From contig NZ_JAAEDH010000021.1 of the NCBI RefSeq assembly GCF_018128965.1, forward strand, positions 1 through 64,000: a stretch of 64,000 nucleotides of DNA, written 5' to 3'. The notes below the pieces were generated by a model that saw only the letters and a list, made by a program, of their open reading frames with translations, was not told the origin of the DNA and did no database searches. The translations under genes were made by a program, and so were the position numbers. Of the stretch, positions 30,442 through 38,734 are shown piece after piece (within the stretch, counting starts at the first letter, position 1; every line of letters begins with the position of its first letter). The DNA comes from Plastoroseomonas arctica. Its GTDB lineage: Bacteria; Pseudomonadota; Alphaproteobacteria; Acetobacterales; Acetobacteraceae.

Positions 30442-30851
30442 CGCCGGCCGCGCCCTGGGGAATCGCTGGGGTCGCTGTCCGTGCGGCCAGTGGTCGGCCG
30501 GCCGCGACCGGCGCCATCATTCGGGTCATTGTCGGAATTGCCGGTGCGCGGGCGGCCCCGCCCGGCGGCGTCGCGCGGGTCATTGTCCGATTGGCCGGTG
30601 GTCGGGCGGCCACGGCCGGCTCCATCGCGCGGATCACTGTCGGAATTGCCGGTGCGCGGGCGGCCATAGCCGGCGCCGTCATTGGGGTCGGAATCGGATT
30701 GGCCTGAATAGGGGCGGCGCTGCTGCACCGGCACGGCGTTGCCGGGTGCCGTGGCCTGGCCCGCGGGCGGGGGCGCGAGGGCCATCGCGGCGCCGGGCAG
30801 GGGCGCGCTGCCGAGCGTGATGATCAGGATGCGGCGGCTCAGGCGGTTCAT
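30438..30851 (-). CDS. Secreted Asp-rich repeat protein A (five 18-residue repeats)
   Basis: A 137-residue protein with no family that I recognise. Residues 1-28 form a signal peptide (NRLSRRILIITLGSAPLPGAA). Residues 46-135 are five 18-residue units of pattern RP-x-x-G-(N/Q)-(S/T)-D-(S/N)-DP-x-D-x-x-G-(R/Y)-G; the DxDPxD core resembles calcium-loop sequences, which is a resemblance only. The codons vary between repeats although the amino acids hold, so the protein sequence is under selection. Third of three adjacent paralogues; its stop overlaps the TTG start of the hydrolase. ATG 30851 begins the signal. Confidence 0.8.
   Translation of the reverse strand: MNRLSRRILIITLGSAPLPGAAMALAPPPAGQATAPGNAVPVQQRRPYSGQSDSDPNDGAGYGRPRTGNSDSDPRDGAGRGRPTTGQSDNDPRDAAGRGRPRTGNSDNDPNDGAGRGRPTTGRTDSDPSDSPGRGRR
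30447..30716. repeat. 54-bp coding tandem repeat, 5 units (protein A)
   Basis: Five direct units of 54 bases encode the 18-residue repeats of protein A. The units are diverged at third positions and in several residues, so they are older than those in protein B. Confidence 0.85.
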
Positions 30852-30886
30852 GGGTGGCTCCTTCCAGAGATTGTCGGATGGTGGAC

Positions 30887-31408
30887 TCATCGGACCCGCC
30901 CACGGCCGGGGCTGTCATTGGGGTCGCTGTCGGAAACGCCGGTGGTGGGCCGGCCGCGGCCTGGCCGGTCATTCGGGTCTGAATCGGAATTGCCTGTCGT
31001 GGGCCGCCCGCGCCCCGGGCGATCATTGGGGTCGGAGTCGGAATTCCCGGTGGTGGGGCGGCCGCGGCCGGGACGGTCGTTGGGGTCGGAATCGGAATTG
31101 CCTGTGGTCGGGCGGCCGCGGCCGGGGCGGTCATTCGGGTCGGAATCCGAGTTGCCGGTCGTGGGCGCGCCGCGACCGGGGCGGTCGTTGGGGTCAGAGT
31201 CGGAATTGCCGCTCGGGCGTCTCTGGACAGGGGCGCGGCCCTGCGCGGCGGGATCGTTCGGGTCGCTGTCGGAGACGCCGGAGGGGCTGCGCGGCGGTGG
31301 CGGGCGCGGAGCGGTGCCGGGCGTGCCCAGCGTGCTGCCATCCTTCTGCGCCAGCGCCGGCAGCGGCGCCGCGATGCCGAGCACGACAAGGCGGCGCGCC
31401 AGCCTCAC
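30887..31408 (-). CDS. Secreted Asp-rich repeat protein B (SDSDPND repeats)
   Basis: A 173-residue protein of unknown function. Signal peptide residues 1-21 (RLARRLVVLGIAAPLPALAQ), then KDGSTLGTPG, a Pro-rich linker, one diverged unit (about 44-53), and five consecutive near-identical units of 18 residues (67-156), GNSDSDPNDRPGRGRPTT, plus a variant end unit to 170. Start is GTG at 31408, overlapping the stop of gene C in GTGA, so translation is coupled. Its N-terminus is nearly identical to that of protein C while the repeat body differs, showing module exchange. Secretion to the periplasm is predicted; a sorting signal or anchor is not seen. Confidence 0.82.
   Translation of the reverse strand: MRLARRLVVLGIAAPLPALAQKDGSTLGTPGTAPRPPPPRSPSGVSDSDPNDPAAQGRAPVQRRPSGNSDSDPNDRPGRGAPTTGNSDSDPNDRPGRGRPTTGNSDSDPNDRPGRGRPTTGNSDSDPNDRPGRGRPTTGNSDSDPNDRPGRGRPTTGVSDSDPNDSPGRGRVR
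30941..31210. repeat. 54-bp coding tandem repeat, 5 units (protein B)
   Basis: Five head-to-tail 54-base units encode identical or nearly identical 18-residue blocks. Synonymous differences are common (for example GGATCG/GGGTCG-type changes), so recent slippage does not explain all copies. In-frame gain or loss of units would keep the gene open. Confidence 0.88.
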
Positions 31409-31821
31409 CGACGCGGGCCCCGGCCATTGCCGGGGCTGTCGCCGGAATCGGCGTCGGTAAAACCGGTGCGCGGGGCGCCGGGCTGGCGGCGCGGATCCAC
31501 GCCCCTGCGGCCATAGCCGGGACTGTCGGATGAATCCGCGTCCGTCACGCCCGTGTGCGGCCGGTCGGGCAGGCGGTTGCGGTCAACGTTGCGCCGCCCG
31601 TAGCCGGGGCTATCGGCGGCATCGGCATCGGTGACGCCGGTGCGCGGGGGCCCCTGGCGCGGGGTGGGTGCGGCCGGCGGCGCGTATGGCGGCGGCGCAT
31701 AGGAAGGCGGGGGCGCGCGACCGGCGCCCCCCGGCGTGCCGAGCGCGCTGCCATCCTTCTGCGCCAGCGCCGGCAGCGGCGCGGTCATGCCCAGGACGAC
31801 AAGGCGACGGCCGATCGGCAT
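31405..31821 (-). CDS. Secreted repeat protein C (TGVTDAD/SPGYGRR repeats)
   Basis: A 138-residue protein of unknown function. Signal peptide residues 1-21 (PIGRRLVVLGMTAPLPALAQ) and the following KDGSALGTPG match protein B closely at protein and DNA level. A Pro/Tyr-rich linker (32-58) leads to three units with period 29 residues at about 61-77, 90-106 and 119-134: TG(V/F)TDADxxDSPG(Y/N)GR. The DADxxDS core parallels the DSDPND core of A and B. ATG 31821 lies 13 bases after the lytic transglycosylase stop; the stop overlaps gene B. First of the three paralogues. Confidence 0.8.
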   Translation of the reverse strand: MPIGRRLVVLGMTAPLPALAQKDGSALGTPGGAGRAPPPSYAPPPYAPPAAPTPRQGPPRTGVTDADAADSPGYGRRNVDRNRLPDRPHTGVTDADSSDSPGYGRRGVDPRRQPGAPRTGFTDADSGDSPGNGRGPRR

Positions 31822-31834
31822 CAGGGAGCGTCCT

Positions 31835-33769
31835 TCACGGCGCGCGCACCAGGAATTCTGCCAAGGGATGCGGCGCACCGGCAAGCGCGGGCTCGCGGGC
31901 GCGGTAGATCAGCACGTTCTCGATCACGCGCATCACGTAGTTGCGGGTCTCCGAGAAGGGGATCTGCTCGATCCAGTCGATCACATCCACCGTCGCGCGC
32001 GGGTCGCCATAGGTGCCGAGCCATTCATCCACGCGCCCGGGCCCGGCATTGTAGGCGGCGGCGGCGAGCGGCAGCGCGCCGCCATAGCGGGCCAGCATCT
32101 GCTCGATATAGGCAGCCCCCAGGCGCATGTTGTGCGCGGGGTCGCCGGTCAGCATCGGCAGGGCGTGCGGTATGCCCAGGCGCCGCGCGGTCATCGCGGC
32201 CGTCGAGGGCAACAGCTGCATCAGCCCACGCGCATTGGCGCCGCTCACCGCCTCGGTGTCGAAATTGCTCTCCTGGCGGGTGATGGCGAACAGGATGGGA
32301 AGTTCGGGCGTGGCCACGTCCGGGCGCACAGGGGCGGGCCAGCCATCCTCGATCAGCATCACGCCGTCGGTTCCCGCGCGCCGCGCCACCCAGATGGCGT
32401 GGTCCGGCCGCCCGATCGCGTGGCCGAGCCGCGCGGCCAGGCGACGGTCCACATCGTCGGAGGCGAGGTTCTCCAGGCGGAGGAGGAAGGCGCGCGCGCG
32501 GCGCTGTTCGCCCAGATCGGCGAGCGTCACCACGGCACGGGAGAGTTCGCGGCCGGCGAAATCCAGCGCGCGTTCGGCGGTGAGCGCCGGTGCCGGCGCG
32601 GCCGCGATGCGCGCCGAAAGGCGGGCGCTGTCCTCGCCGAGAGCGAGCACGGCGAGCTGGCCGTAGAAGGCTGCCGGGAGCGACGCGGCGGCTTCGTAGA
32701 AGGGCCGCGCACCCGCGGCGTCGCCGCGCGCTGCGGCCGCCCTGCCCTGCCAGTAGCCGGCCCGCGCGCGGGTGATGACGCTGCGGCTGCCCTCACCCAG
32801 GCGCGCGAAGTGTCGCGACGCCGCTGCGGGGTCGTTCATGCGGCGGAGCGCGATGAAGCCGGCGAGGAACTCCGCCTCCTGCCGCGGCTCGCCCGCTTCG
32901 GCCTGGCCGTGCTGGGACGCGGTGCGATAGGCCTCGCGCACATGGCCCAGGCGCAGCAGCTTGCGGGCGAGGACCTGGCGCTCCGTCCAGACCGCCCGGC
33001 TCGCCTCGTAACCCAGGTCGCGTTGCAGCGATTCACCGGCCTGCCAGGCGGCCGCCGCCTCCAGGTCGCGGTCGGACTGGCGCAGCGCGCGGGCCTGCAG
33101 CAGCACGCCGCCGATATCGCCCGCCCCGCCCGACAGCCGCGCATCGGCGCGCAGACGCGCGGCACCGGTCAGGCGCTGCGCCGCGCGCTGCGCCGCCGCC
33201 ATGTCGCGTGCGAAGGAGAGCCGGTCGAACCGGCGCCAGGCGGAAGCGGGTGTGATCGACGCGGCGTGCCGCATCGCCACCGCTTCTTCGGCGAAGGCAT
33301 CGCCCGGCGTCTCCGCCCAGGCGCGGTCGATCATCGCGGGGATGGCCGCGGCACGGTCGGCGCGGCCCAGCGCCTCGGCGAGCGCGAGTGCGGCGCCCAG
33401 CGAGCGCGGCGAGTTGCGCGCATAGAGCCGCAGCAGGTCGGCATCCTGCAGCAGCCCGCCGGCGATCGCGTCTTCGGCGCGGCGGATCAGCGTGTCGGGC
33501 GCGGGCCAGTCCGGATTCTCGTCGATGAAGGCGGCCAGCTCCGCCCCCGTGGCGGGTGCCGCGCGATTGGACAGGCGGATCCAGAGCGAGAGCTTGCGCG
33601 CCAGTGGGTCGGCCACGGCGGCGAAGCTCTCGGCCTCCGGCCAGCGCCCCGCATTGCTTGCCGCGATCGCCATACGCCCCGCCGTGCGCGCCGCTTCCGG
33701 CGCCCAGGGCTGCGCCTGGACCGGCAACGCGAGAAGGAGAAGCGGCAACAAGGCGCGGATGCTTGGCAT
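31835..33769 (-). CDS. slt: Soluble lytic murein transglycosylase (Slt70-like)
   Basis: Cuts the MurNAc-GlcNAc bond of peptidoglycan with anhydro ring formation; periplasmic. The 644-residue protein has a signal peptide (SIRALLPLLLLALPVQAQP), a long alpha-helical superhelix (about 30-460) and a C-terminal lysozyme-like domain. The catalytic Glu is in AITRQESNFDTEAVSG, followed by ARGLMQLLPSTA, and AAAYNAGPGRVDEW. ATG 33769 starts the signal. It is first in a dense minus-strand run with the three repeat proteins, a hydrolase, pgpA and cinA. It diverges from dapA. Confidence 0.94.
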   Translation of the reverse strand: MPSIRALLPLLLLALPVQAQPWAPEAARTAGRMAIAASNAGRWPEAESFAAVADPLARKLSLWIRLSNRAAPATGAELAAFIDENPDWPAPDTLIRRAEDAIAGGLLQDADLLRLYARNSPRSLGAALALAEALGRADRAAAIPAMIDRAWAETPGDAFAEEAVAMRHAASITPASAWRRFDRLSFARDMAAAQRAAQRLTGAARLRADARLSGGAGDIGGVLLQARALRQSDRDLEAAAAWQAGESLQRDLGYEASRAVWTERQVLARKLLRLGHVREAYRTASQHGQAEAGEPRQEAEFLAGFIALRRMNDPAAASRHFARLGEGSRSVITRARAGYWQGRAAAARGDAAGARPFYEAAASLPAAFYGQLAVLALGEDSARLSARIAAAPAPALTAERALDFAGRELSRAVVTLADLGEQRRARAFLLRLENLASDDVDRRLAARLGHAIGRPDHAIWVARRAGTDGVMLIEDGWPAPVRPDVATPELPILFAITRQESNFDTEAVSGANARGLMQLLPSTAAMTARRLGIPHALPMLTGDPAHNMRLGAAYIEQMLARYGGALPLAAAAYNAGPGRVDEWLGTYGDPRATVDVIDWIEQIPFSETRNYVMRVIENVLIYRAREPALAGAPHPLAEFLVRAP

Positions 33770-33858
33770 TGCGCAACGATAGCCGATCTCCCCCACGCTT
33801 GTCGCGGGTGCAGCGCCTGACTAGGTTCGCTCACCGGTACGAAGGGTGGAGACGTCCA

Positions 33859-34737
33859 ATGCTCAAGGGTTCGATGGTGGCGCTGATCACGCCGATGCAG
33901 CGCGACGGCGCGATCGACAAGCGCGCCTTCGCCGACCTGGTCGCCTGGCAGATCGCCGAGGGCACCGAGGGGCTGATCGCGGTGGGCACCACCGGGGAGA
34001 GCCCCACGCTCGACCACGAGGAGCACAACCAGGTCGTCGAGATGTGCATCGAGGCCGCGGGCGGGCGCGTGCCGGTGATTGCGGGCACCGGCAGCAACAG
34101 CACGGCCGAGGCGGTGGCGCTGTCCAGGCACGCCAAGGCGGCGGGTGCAGACGCCCTGCTGGTCGTCACCCCCTATTACAACAAGCCGACGCAGGAAGGC
34201 CTGTACCAGCACTACATGGCGATCGCCGATGCGGTCGCCCTGCCGCTGTTCATCTACAACGTGCCGAGCCGCTGCGTGGTCGACATGAGCGTCGAGACCA
34301 TGGCGCGCCTTGCGAAGCACCCCAACATCGTGGGCGTGAAGGACGCGACGGCGAATCTCACGCGCCCGCTGCACACCACGCGCGCCTGCGGCGAGGAGTT
34401 CATCCAGCTCACCGGCGAGGATCACTCCGTGGTCGCGTTTCTGGCCTCCGGCGGGCATGGCTGCATCTCGGTGACGGCCAACGTCGCGCCGCGGCTCTGC
34501 GCCGATCTGCACAAGGCGTGGCGGGCCGGGCGCGTTGCCGAGGCGATGGCCATCCAGCAACGGCTGCTGCCGCTGCACGACGCGCTGTTCTGCGAGACCT
34601 CGCCGGGGCCGGTGAAGTATGCGGCCTCGCTGCTGGGCAAGGGTGTGGATTTTTGCCGCCTGCCGATGGCGCCGATTGCCGAGAACTCGAAGGCGCGGGT
34701 GCGCGAGGCGATGGTCTCGGTCGGCTTGTTGAACTGA
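33859..34737 (+). CDS. dapA: 4-hydroxy-tetrahydrodipicolinate synthase
   Basis: Condenses pyruvate with aspartate semialdehyde, first step of the lysine/diaminopimelate branch. The 292-residue TIM-barrel has GLIAVGTTGESPTL, TPYYNKPTQEGLYQHY (catalytic Tyr), the Schiff-base Lys in IVGVKDATANL, and GEDHSVVAFLASGGHGCIS. ATG 33859. Neighbours smpB downstream and slt upstream (divergent) are the common alphaproteobacterial order. Confidence 0.96.
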   Translation: MLKGSMVALITPMQRDGAIDKRAFADLVAWQIAEGTEGLIAVGTTGESPTLDHEEHNQVVEMCIEAAGGRVPVIAGTGSNSTAEAVALSRHAKAAGADALLVVTPYYNKPTQEGLYQHYMAIADAVALPLFIYNVPSRCVVDMSVETMARLAKHPNIVGVKDATANLTRPLHTTRACGEEFIQLTGEDHSVVAFLASGGHGCISVTANVAPRLCADLHKAWRAGRVAEAMAIQQRLLPLHDALFCETSPGPVKYAASLLGKGVDFCRLPMAPIAENSKARVREAMVSVGLLN

Positions 34738-34764
34738 GGCCGCCGCGAGCGCATTTCTTCCCCC

Positions 34765-35253
34765 ATGGCAAAAGCGAAGAAGAAATCCGGCCTGATCAGC
34801 CACGGCATCGCCGCGCAGAACCGCAAGGCGCGCTTCGACTACAAGATCGGCGAGACCTTCGAGGCCGGCCTGGTGCTGGTGGGCCCCGAGGTGAAGTCGC
34901 TGCGCGCCGGCCGCGCCGCGCTCTCCGATGCCTGGGCGGGTGAGCGCGACGGCGAGATCTACCTGTTCAACGCCTACATCCCGGAATGGCAGGCGGGGTC
35001 CGTGGTCGCGCATTTCGAGCCGCGCCGTCCGCGCAAGCTGCTGCTGCACAAGAAGCAGGTCGCCACGCTTACCGGCGCCACCAACCGCGAGGGCTCGACG
35101 GTCGTTCCGCTCGACATCCACTTCAACGAGCGCGGGATTGCGAAGGTGCTGATCGGCATGGCCGAGGGCAAGAAGCAGCACGACAAGCGCGCCACCATCG
35201 CCGAGCGGGACTGGAACCGCGACAAGGCGCGGCTGATGCGCGACAAGGGCTAG
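34765..35253 (+). CDS. smpB: SsrA-binding protein
   Basis: Partner of tmRNA in rescue of stalled ribosomes. The 162-residue protein starts with basic residues, then [48 protein letters not shown], and [13 protein letters not shown], with a Lys/Arg-rich tail. Length is normal. It follows dapA by 27 bases and shares its stop in the palindrome CTAG with the convergent GST gene (35250-35253). Confidence 0.97.
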   Translation: MAKAKKKSGLISHGIAAQNRKARFDYKIGETFEAGLVLVGPEVKSLRAGRAALSDAWAGERDGEIYLFNAYIPEWQAGSVVAHFEPRRPRKLLLHKKQVATLTGATNREGSTVVPLDIHFNERGIAKVLIGMAEGKKQHDKRATIAERDWNRDKARLMRDKG

Positions 35254-35894
35254 CGGATCGGCGGCCTCCGCGGCCCCGGCAGAAGCTCGTAGGGCCCCTT
35301 CCATCCCGGCAGGGCCGCGATCCGGCCGATCCAGCCCGCGACGTTGGGGAAACGCTCGGCAAGCCCGAGCGGCCATTCGCTTTGCGGATAGTGCAGGTAG
35401 CCGTTGAGCGAGAGGTCAGCGATGGTCGGCCGCGCACCAAGCAGGAAGGGCCGGTGTTCGAGCTGCTTCTCCACCACGGCGAAGGCGCCCTCCACGCGGG
35501 CGCGGAAGAAGGCGACCACCGCCGGGTCCGGGTCCGGCGCCCAGCCGATCAGGAAGCGCCAGGTTGCGAGGTAGCTCGTGAATTTGTGGTTGTCGAACAG
35601 GATCCAGCGCAACGCCTCGCGCTTCTCCTCCGCGCCCTCGGGGGCGAATGTCGGCAGCGTCTCGCCCAGATGGAACAGGATGGCGCCCGATTGCGTCAGG
35701 CGCAGCGCGCCATCGTCGAGCACCGGCGCCTCGCCCATCACCGACATCCGCTCGCGCCACTCCGGGGTGCGGGTCTCGGTCGTGGCGAAGTAGTCGATCC
35801 AGGCGCCGCGCCACTCTGCACCCGACAGGGTGAGCATCATCGCCACCTTGTAGCAGGCGCCGGATTCCGGAAAGGCGTGCAGCGTATAGGCCAT
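35250..35894 (-). CDS. Glutathione S-transferase family protein
   Basis: A 214-residue cytosolic GST. The thioredoxin-like N-terminal domain begins [19 protein letters not shown] and has the cis-Pro in GEAPVLDDG followed by the glutathione-contacting [13 protein letters not shown]; the helical C-terminal domain contains [19 protein letters not shown]. Substrate unknown. ATG 35894; its stop codon overlaps that of smpB. Confidence 0.9.
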   Translation of the reverse strand: MAYTLHAFPESGACYKVAMMLTLSGAEWRGAWIDYFATTETRTPEWRERMSVMGEAPVLDDGALRLTQSGAILFHLGETLPTFAPEGAEEKREALRWILFDNHKFTSYLATWRFLIGWAPDPDPAVVAFFRARVEGAFAVVEKQLEHRPFLLGARPTIADLSLNGYLHYPQSEWPLGLAERFPNVAGWIGRIAALPGWKGPYELLPGPRRPPIR

Positions 35895-35980
35895 GCTCGT
35901 GCTCCTCGCCGGCGAGGATGGCACGCGTGCAAGGTGGCGCAAAGCTTGCACAAGCGAAGGGGTTCCGCCCGGAGGTCGCC

Positions 35981-36952
35981 ATGCTGTCCCGCCGCCCTGC
36001 CATCCTGCTCGCCAGCCTCTGCCTCGCCCTTGCGCACCCTGCCCTCGCGCAGGATTGGCCGGCGCGGCCGGTCCGCGTCGTGGTGTCCTTCCCGCCCGGC
36101 GGATCATCGGACATCGTGGCCCGCGTCCTGGCCGAGGTCGTCTCGCCTCGGCTGGGCCAGCGGATGGTGGTGGACAACCGCCCCGGCGCGGGCGGCACGC
36201 TGGCGGCCCAGCACGTGGCGACGCAACGCCCGGATGGCTACACGCTGATGCTCTCCAACACCGCGCCCATCGTGACCTCGCCGCCGATCTACGCAGCACC
36301 GGGCTATGACCCGGTCTCGTCCTTCACCCACATCGCCTATATCGGCTCGGCGCCGACGGTGATCGTAGCCAATAGCAGCGTTCCCGCGCGTGACATGCCG
36401 CAGCTGCTCGCCTGGATCCGGGCGCAACGCTCGCCGCCCGCCTTCGGCACCTCCGGCACCGGGTCGGTGGGCCATATCCTGGGTGTGATGTTCCAGCGCG
36501 AGACCGGGCTCGAACTCACCCACGCGCCCTATCGCGGGTCGGGCCCGATGCTGGCCGACCTGCTCGGCGGCTCGGTGCTGCTCTCCTTCGACACGCTGCC
36601 GCAGAATGTCGAGCATATCCGCTCCGGCCGGCTGACCGCCTTCGCCGTCTCCGCCCCCGCGCGCAACGCCATGGCACCCGAGGTGCCCACCACCGGCGAG
36701 GTCGGCTTCCCAGGCCTGATCGCGACCAACTGGATGGGGCTGTCGGGCCCCGCCGGGCTGCCGGCGCCGATCATCGCGCGGCTGCATGCGGAGGTGACCC
36801 AGGCGCTGTCGCTGCCCGAGTTCCGCGCCAGGCTCGATGAGCATTCCGTCACGCCCGCGGCCATGACCCAGCCGGAATTCGCCGCCTTCGTCGCGCGCGA
36901 CGTCGCCCAGATCGGCGGCGCGGTGCGTGCCATGGGCATCCGGGCGGAGTAG
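35981..36952 (+). CDS. Bug-family (TTT) periplasmic solute receptor
   Basis: A 323-residue receptor. Signal peptide LSRRPAILLASLCLALAHPALAQ, then DWPARPVRVVVSFPPGGSSD, MVVDNRPGAGGTLAAQHVA, PDGYTLMLSNTAP, and APYRGSGPMLADLLGG. All are hallmarks of the family. A GGAGG site precedes ATG 35981 by 5 bases. No TctAB genes nearby, so it is the second orphan receptor in the window. Ligand unknown. Confidence 0.92.
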   Translation: MLSRRPAILLASLCLALAHPALAQDWPARPVRVVVSFPPGGSSDIVARVLAEVVSPRLGQRMVVDNRPGAGGTLAAQHVATQRPDGYTLMLSNTAPIVTSPPIYAAPGYDPVSSFTHIAYIGSAPTVIVANSSVPARDMPQLLAWIRAQRSPPAFGTSGTGSVGHILGVMFQRETGLELTHAPYRGSGPMLADLLGGSVLLSFDTLPQNVEHIRSGRLTAFAVSAPARNAMAPEVPTTGEVGFPGLIATNWMGLSGPAGLPAPIIARLHAEVTQALSLPEFRARLDEHSVTPAAMTQPEFAAFVARDVAQIGGAVRAMGIRAE

Positions 36953-36992
36953 GCTCGCCTCCAGGGAAACGCCGCCACCGGCGGGACGGGGG

Positions 36993-37889
36993 ATGATCAT
37001 GCGCGCCTTGGCGATCGTACTGTTGGTGTTGACGGGCTGTGCGACGGCACCGGACGGCCCCCGCGCGGCCGGGCCGATCGGCGAGGCGCAGGGACGCGAG
37101 CAGATGCACCGCGTGCCGGTCGCCGGCACCTCCGCGCTGATCCAGATGCGCCTTTGCCAGCCGGCGAGCGGCACCGGCCGGCTCGTCGTGATCAACCACG
37201 GATCGCCGGCGGTGGCCGCCAATCGCGCCACCATGGCGCCGTCCGCGTGCGGCGGCGAGGCGGTGTCATGGTTCACCTCGCGCGGCTACGCCGTGGCGCT
37301 GCCGCTGCGCCGCGGCTATGGCGCCTCCGACGGGCCCTATGCCGAAAGCTCCACCTGTCCGGGCGCCGCCTTCGAGCAGGCCGGGCTCGAATCCGCCCGC
37401 GATATCCTCTCGGCGATCGACTACGCCCGCACCCTGCCCGATGTGCGCGGCAGCGAGCCCGTGATCGTCGTCGGCCAGTCCGCCGGTGGCTGGGGCAGCC
37501 TGGCGCTGGCCAGCCGCAACCCGGCGGGCGTGGTCGCGGTCGTCAACATGGCGGGCGGGCGTGGCGGCTGGGCCCAGAACGCGCCGAATACGAATTGCCG
37601 CCCCGATCTCCTCGCCGACGCCGCCGGCGCCTATGGGCGCACCGCGCGCATCCCGGTGCTGTCGATCTACACCGCCAATGACAGCTTCTTCGCGCCCGCT
37701 ATCGCCCGCAACATCCAGCAGAACTACCTCGCCGCCGGCGGGGTGATGGAGGTGCACAACCTGCCCGCCTTCGGCTCGGACGGGCACAATCTGTTCTTCG
37801 CGCGCGGCGGAAGCCTGGTCTGGGGGCCGGAGGTCGAGCGCTTCCTCGCCCCCTTCGCGTTGGCACAGGCTGCGCCGCGGCGCACCTAG
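36993..37889 (+). CDS. Lipoprotein alpha/beta hydrolase (dienelactone-hydrolase-like)
   Basis: A 298-residue hydrolase with a lipobox signal (ALAIVLLVLTGCATA), so it is probably membrane-tethered in the periplasm. The fold is given by LVVINHGSPAV (oxyanion side), VALPLRRGYGASDG, nucleophile Ser in IVVGQSAGGWGSLAL, Asp probably in LSIYTANDSFF, and His in GSDGHNLFF. Length and order match prolyl-oligopeptidase or dienelactone-hydrolase-like enzymes. Start 36993 (MIM) or 36999 (MRA); both precede the signal. Substrate unknown. Confidence 0.83.
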   Translation: MIMRALAIVLLVLTGCATAPDGPRAAGPIGEAQGREQMHRVPVAGTSALIQMRLCQPASGTGRLVVINHGSPAVAANRATMAPSACGGEAVSWFTSRGYAVALPLRRGYGASDGPYAESSTCPGAAFEQAGLESARDILSAIDYARTLPDVRGSEPVIVVGQSAGGWGSLALASRNPAGVVAVVNMAGGRGGWAQNAPNTNCRPDLLADAAGAYGRTARIPVLSIYTANDSFFAPAIARNIQQNYLAAGGVMEVHNLPAFGSDGHNLFFARGGSLVWGPEVERFLAPFALAQAAPRRT

Positions 37890-38062
37890 CTGACGGGCGA
37901 AAGCCACCATCGCCGGGTCACCGCCGGTGTCGCGGCTCAGTCGAAAACGTCGACGGTTGCTGCATTCGTCCTGGTGGAGCCTTGAGCGCCGTCGGCCCGA
38001 CGCCGCGCGCCTCTTGCATCCATCCACGGTGCGCCGCACGTAAGGCCGGCAAGGAGACCGCG

Positions 38063-38734
38063 ATGGCCGAGGATGACCCCGTTCCCGTGACCGGCGCCGT
38101 GCGCGAAAAGCTTGTCGCGCGCAAGCAAGACTGGGCCCGCGAGGGCCGGCTGCTGACCGGCGCGCCCGACGCCGCCCACGCCGTGCGCCTGCCCCCCGGC
38201 CAGACCGAGGTGAAGCACTGGCCGGTGCTCGACCTCGGCGTGCAGCCCGATGTTGCCAAGGAGAAGTTCCGCCTGCGGATGGAGGGCCTGGTCGAACAGC
38301 GCATCGCCCTCGACTGGGACCAGTTCCTGGCCCTCGAGCAGGTCGACCTTGTCACTGACATTCATTGTGTGACGCAGTGGAGCCTCTACGACGCGCGCTT
38401 CCAGGGCGTGCCGGCGCGCACCCTTCTGGCGATGGCGCGGCCGCTGCCCACTGCGCGCTTCATCAGCTTCACCAGCTACGATGGCTACACGACCAACGTG
38501 CCCCTCGAAGCCTTCGACGACACGGACGTCCTCCTCGCCCATTCCTGGAACGGCGCGCCGCTCACCCGCGAACATGGCGGCCCCGTTCGCGTCGTCCTGC
38601 CCAAGCTCTACTTCTGGAAGAGCCCGAAATGGGTCACGCGCATCGAACTCCTCGCCGAAGACCGCCCGGGCTTCTGGGAAGTCCGCGGCTATCACAACAA
38701 CGGCGATCCCTGGCTGGAGGAACGGTATGGCTGA
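38063..38734 (+). CDS. Sulfite-oxidase-fold molybdopterin oxidoreductase (MsrP/YedY-like)
   Basis: A 223-residue protein of the oxidoreductase molybdopterin-binding family. The Mo-ligand Cys is in VTDIHCVTQWSLYD, with flanking FQGVPARTLL, ISFTSYDGYTTNVPL, and PVRVVLPKLYFWKSPKW. There is no Tat signal, so it is probably cytoplasmic, unlike MsrP itself. No heme domain. ATG 38063 with AAGGAG nearby. The glutathione peroxidase gene starts within its last codons. Moco made via moaC/moeA would load it. Confidence 0.88.
   Translation: MAEDDPVPVTGAVREKLVARKQDWAREGRLLTGAPDAAHAVRLPPGQTEVKHWPVLDLGVQPDVAKEKFRLRMEGLVEQRIALDWDQFLALEQVDLVTDIHCVTQWSLYDARFQGVPARTLLAMARPLPTARFISFTSYDGYTTNVPLEAFDDTDVLLAHSWNGAPLTREHGGPVRVVLPKLYFWKSPKWVTRIELLAEDRPGFWEVRGYHNNGDPWLEERYG

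Noticed and set aside
30900-31290. CRISPR-like regular repeats
   Set aside because: The 54-bp units are contiguous without spacers and encode in-frame protein repeats; no cas genes nearby.
30918-31460. Plus-strand frame with repeats (ESELPVVGRPRPGRS type) over repeat gene B
   Set aside because: It is the mirror of the 54-bp repeats. The minus-strand frame has a signal peptide, paralogues and coupled neighbours; the plus frame has none.
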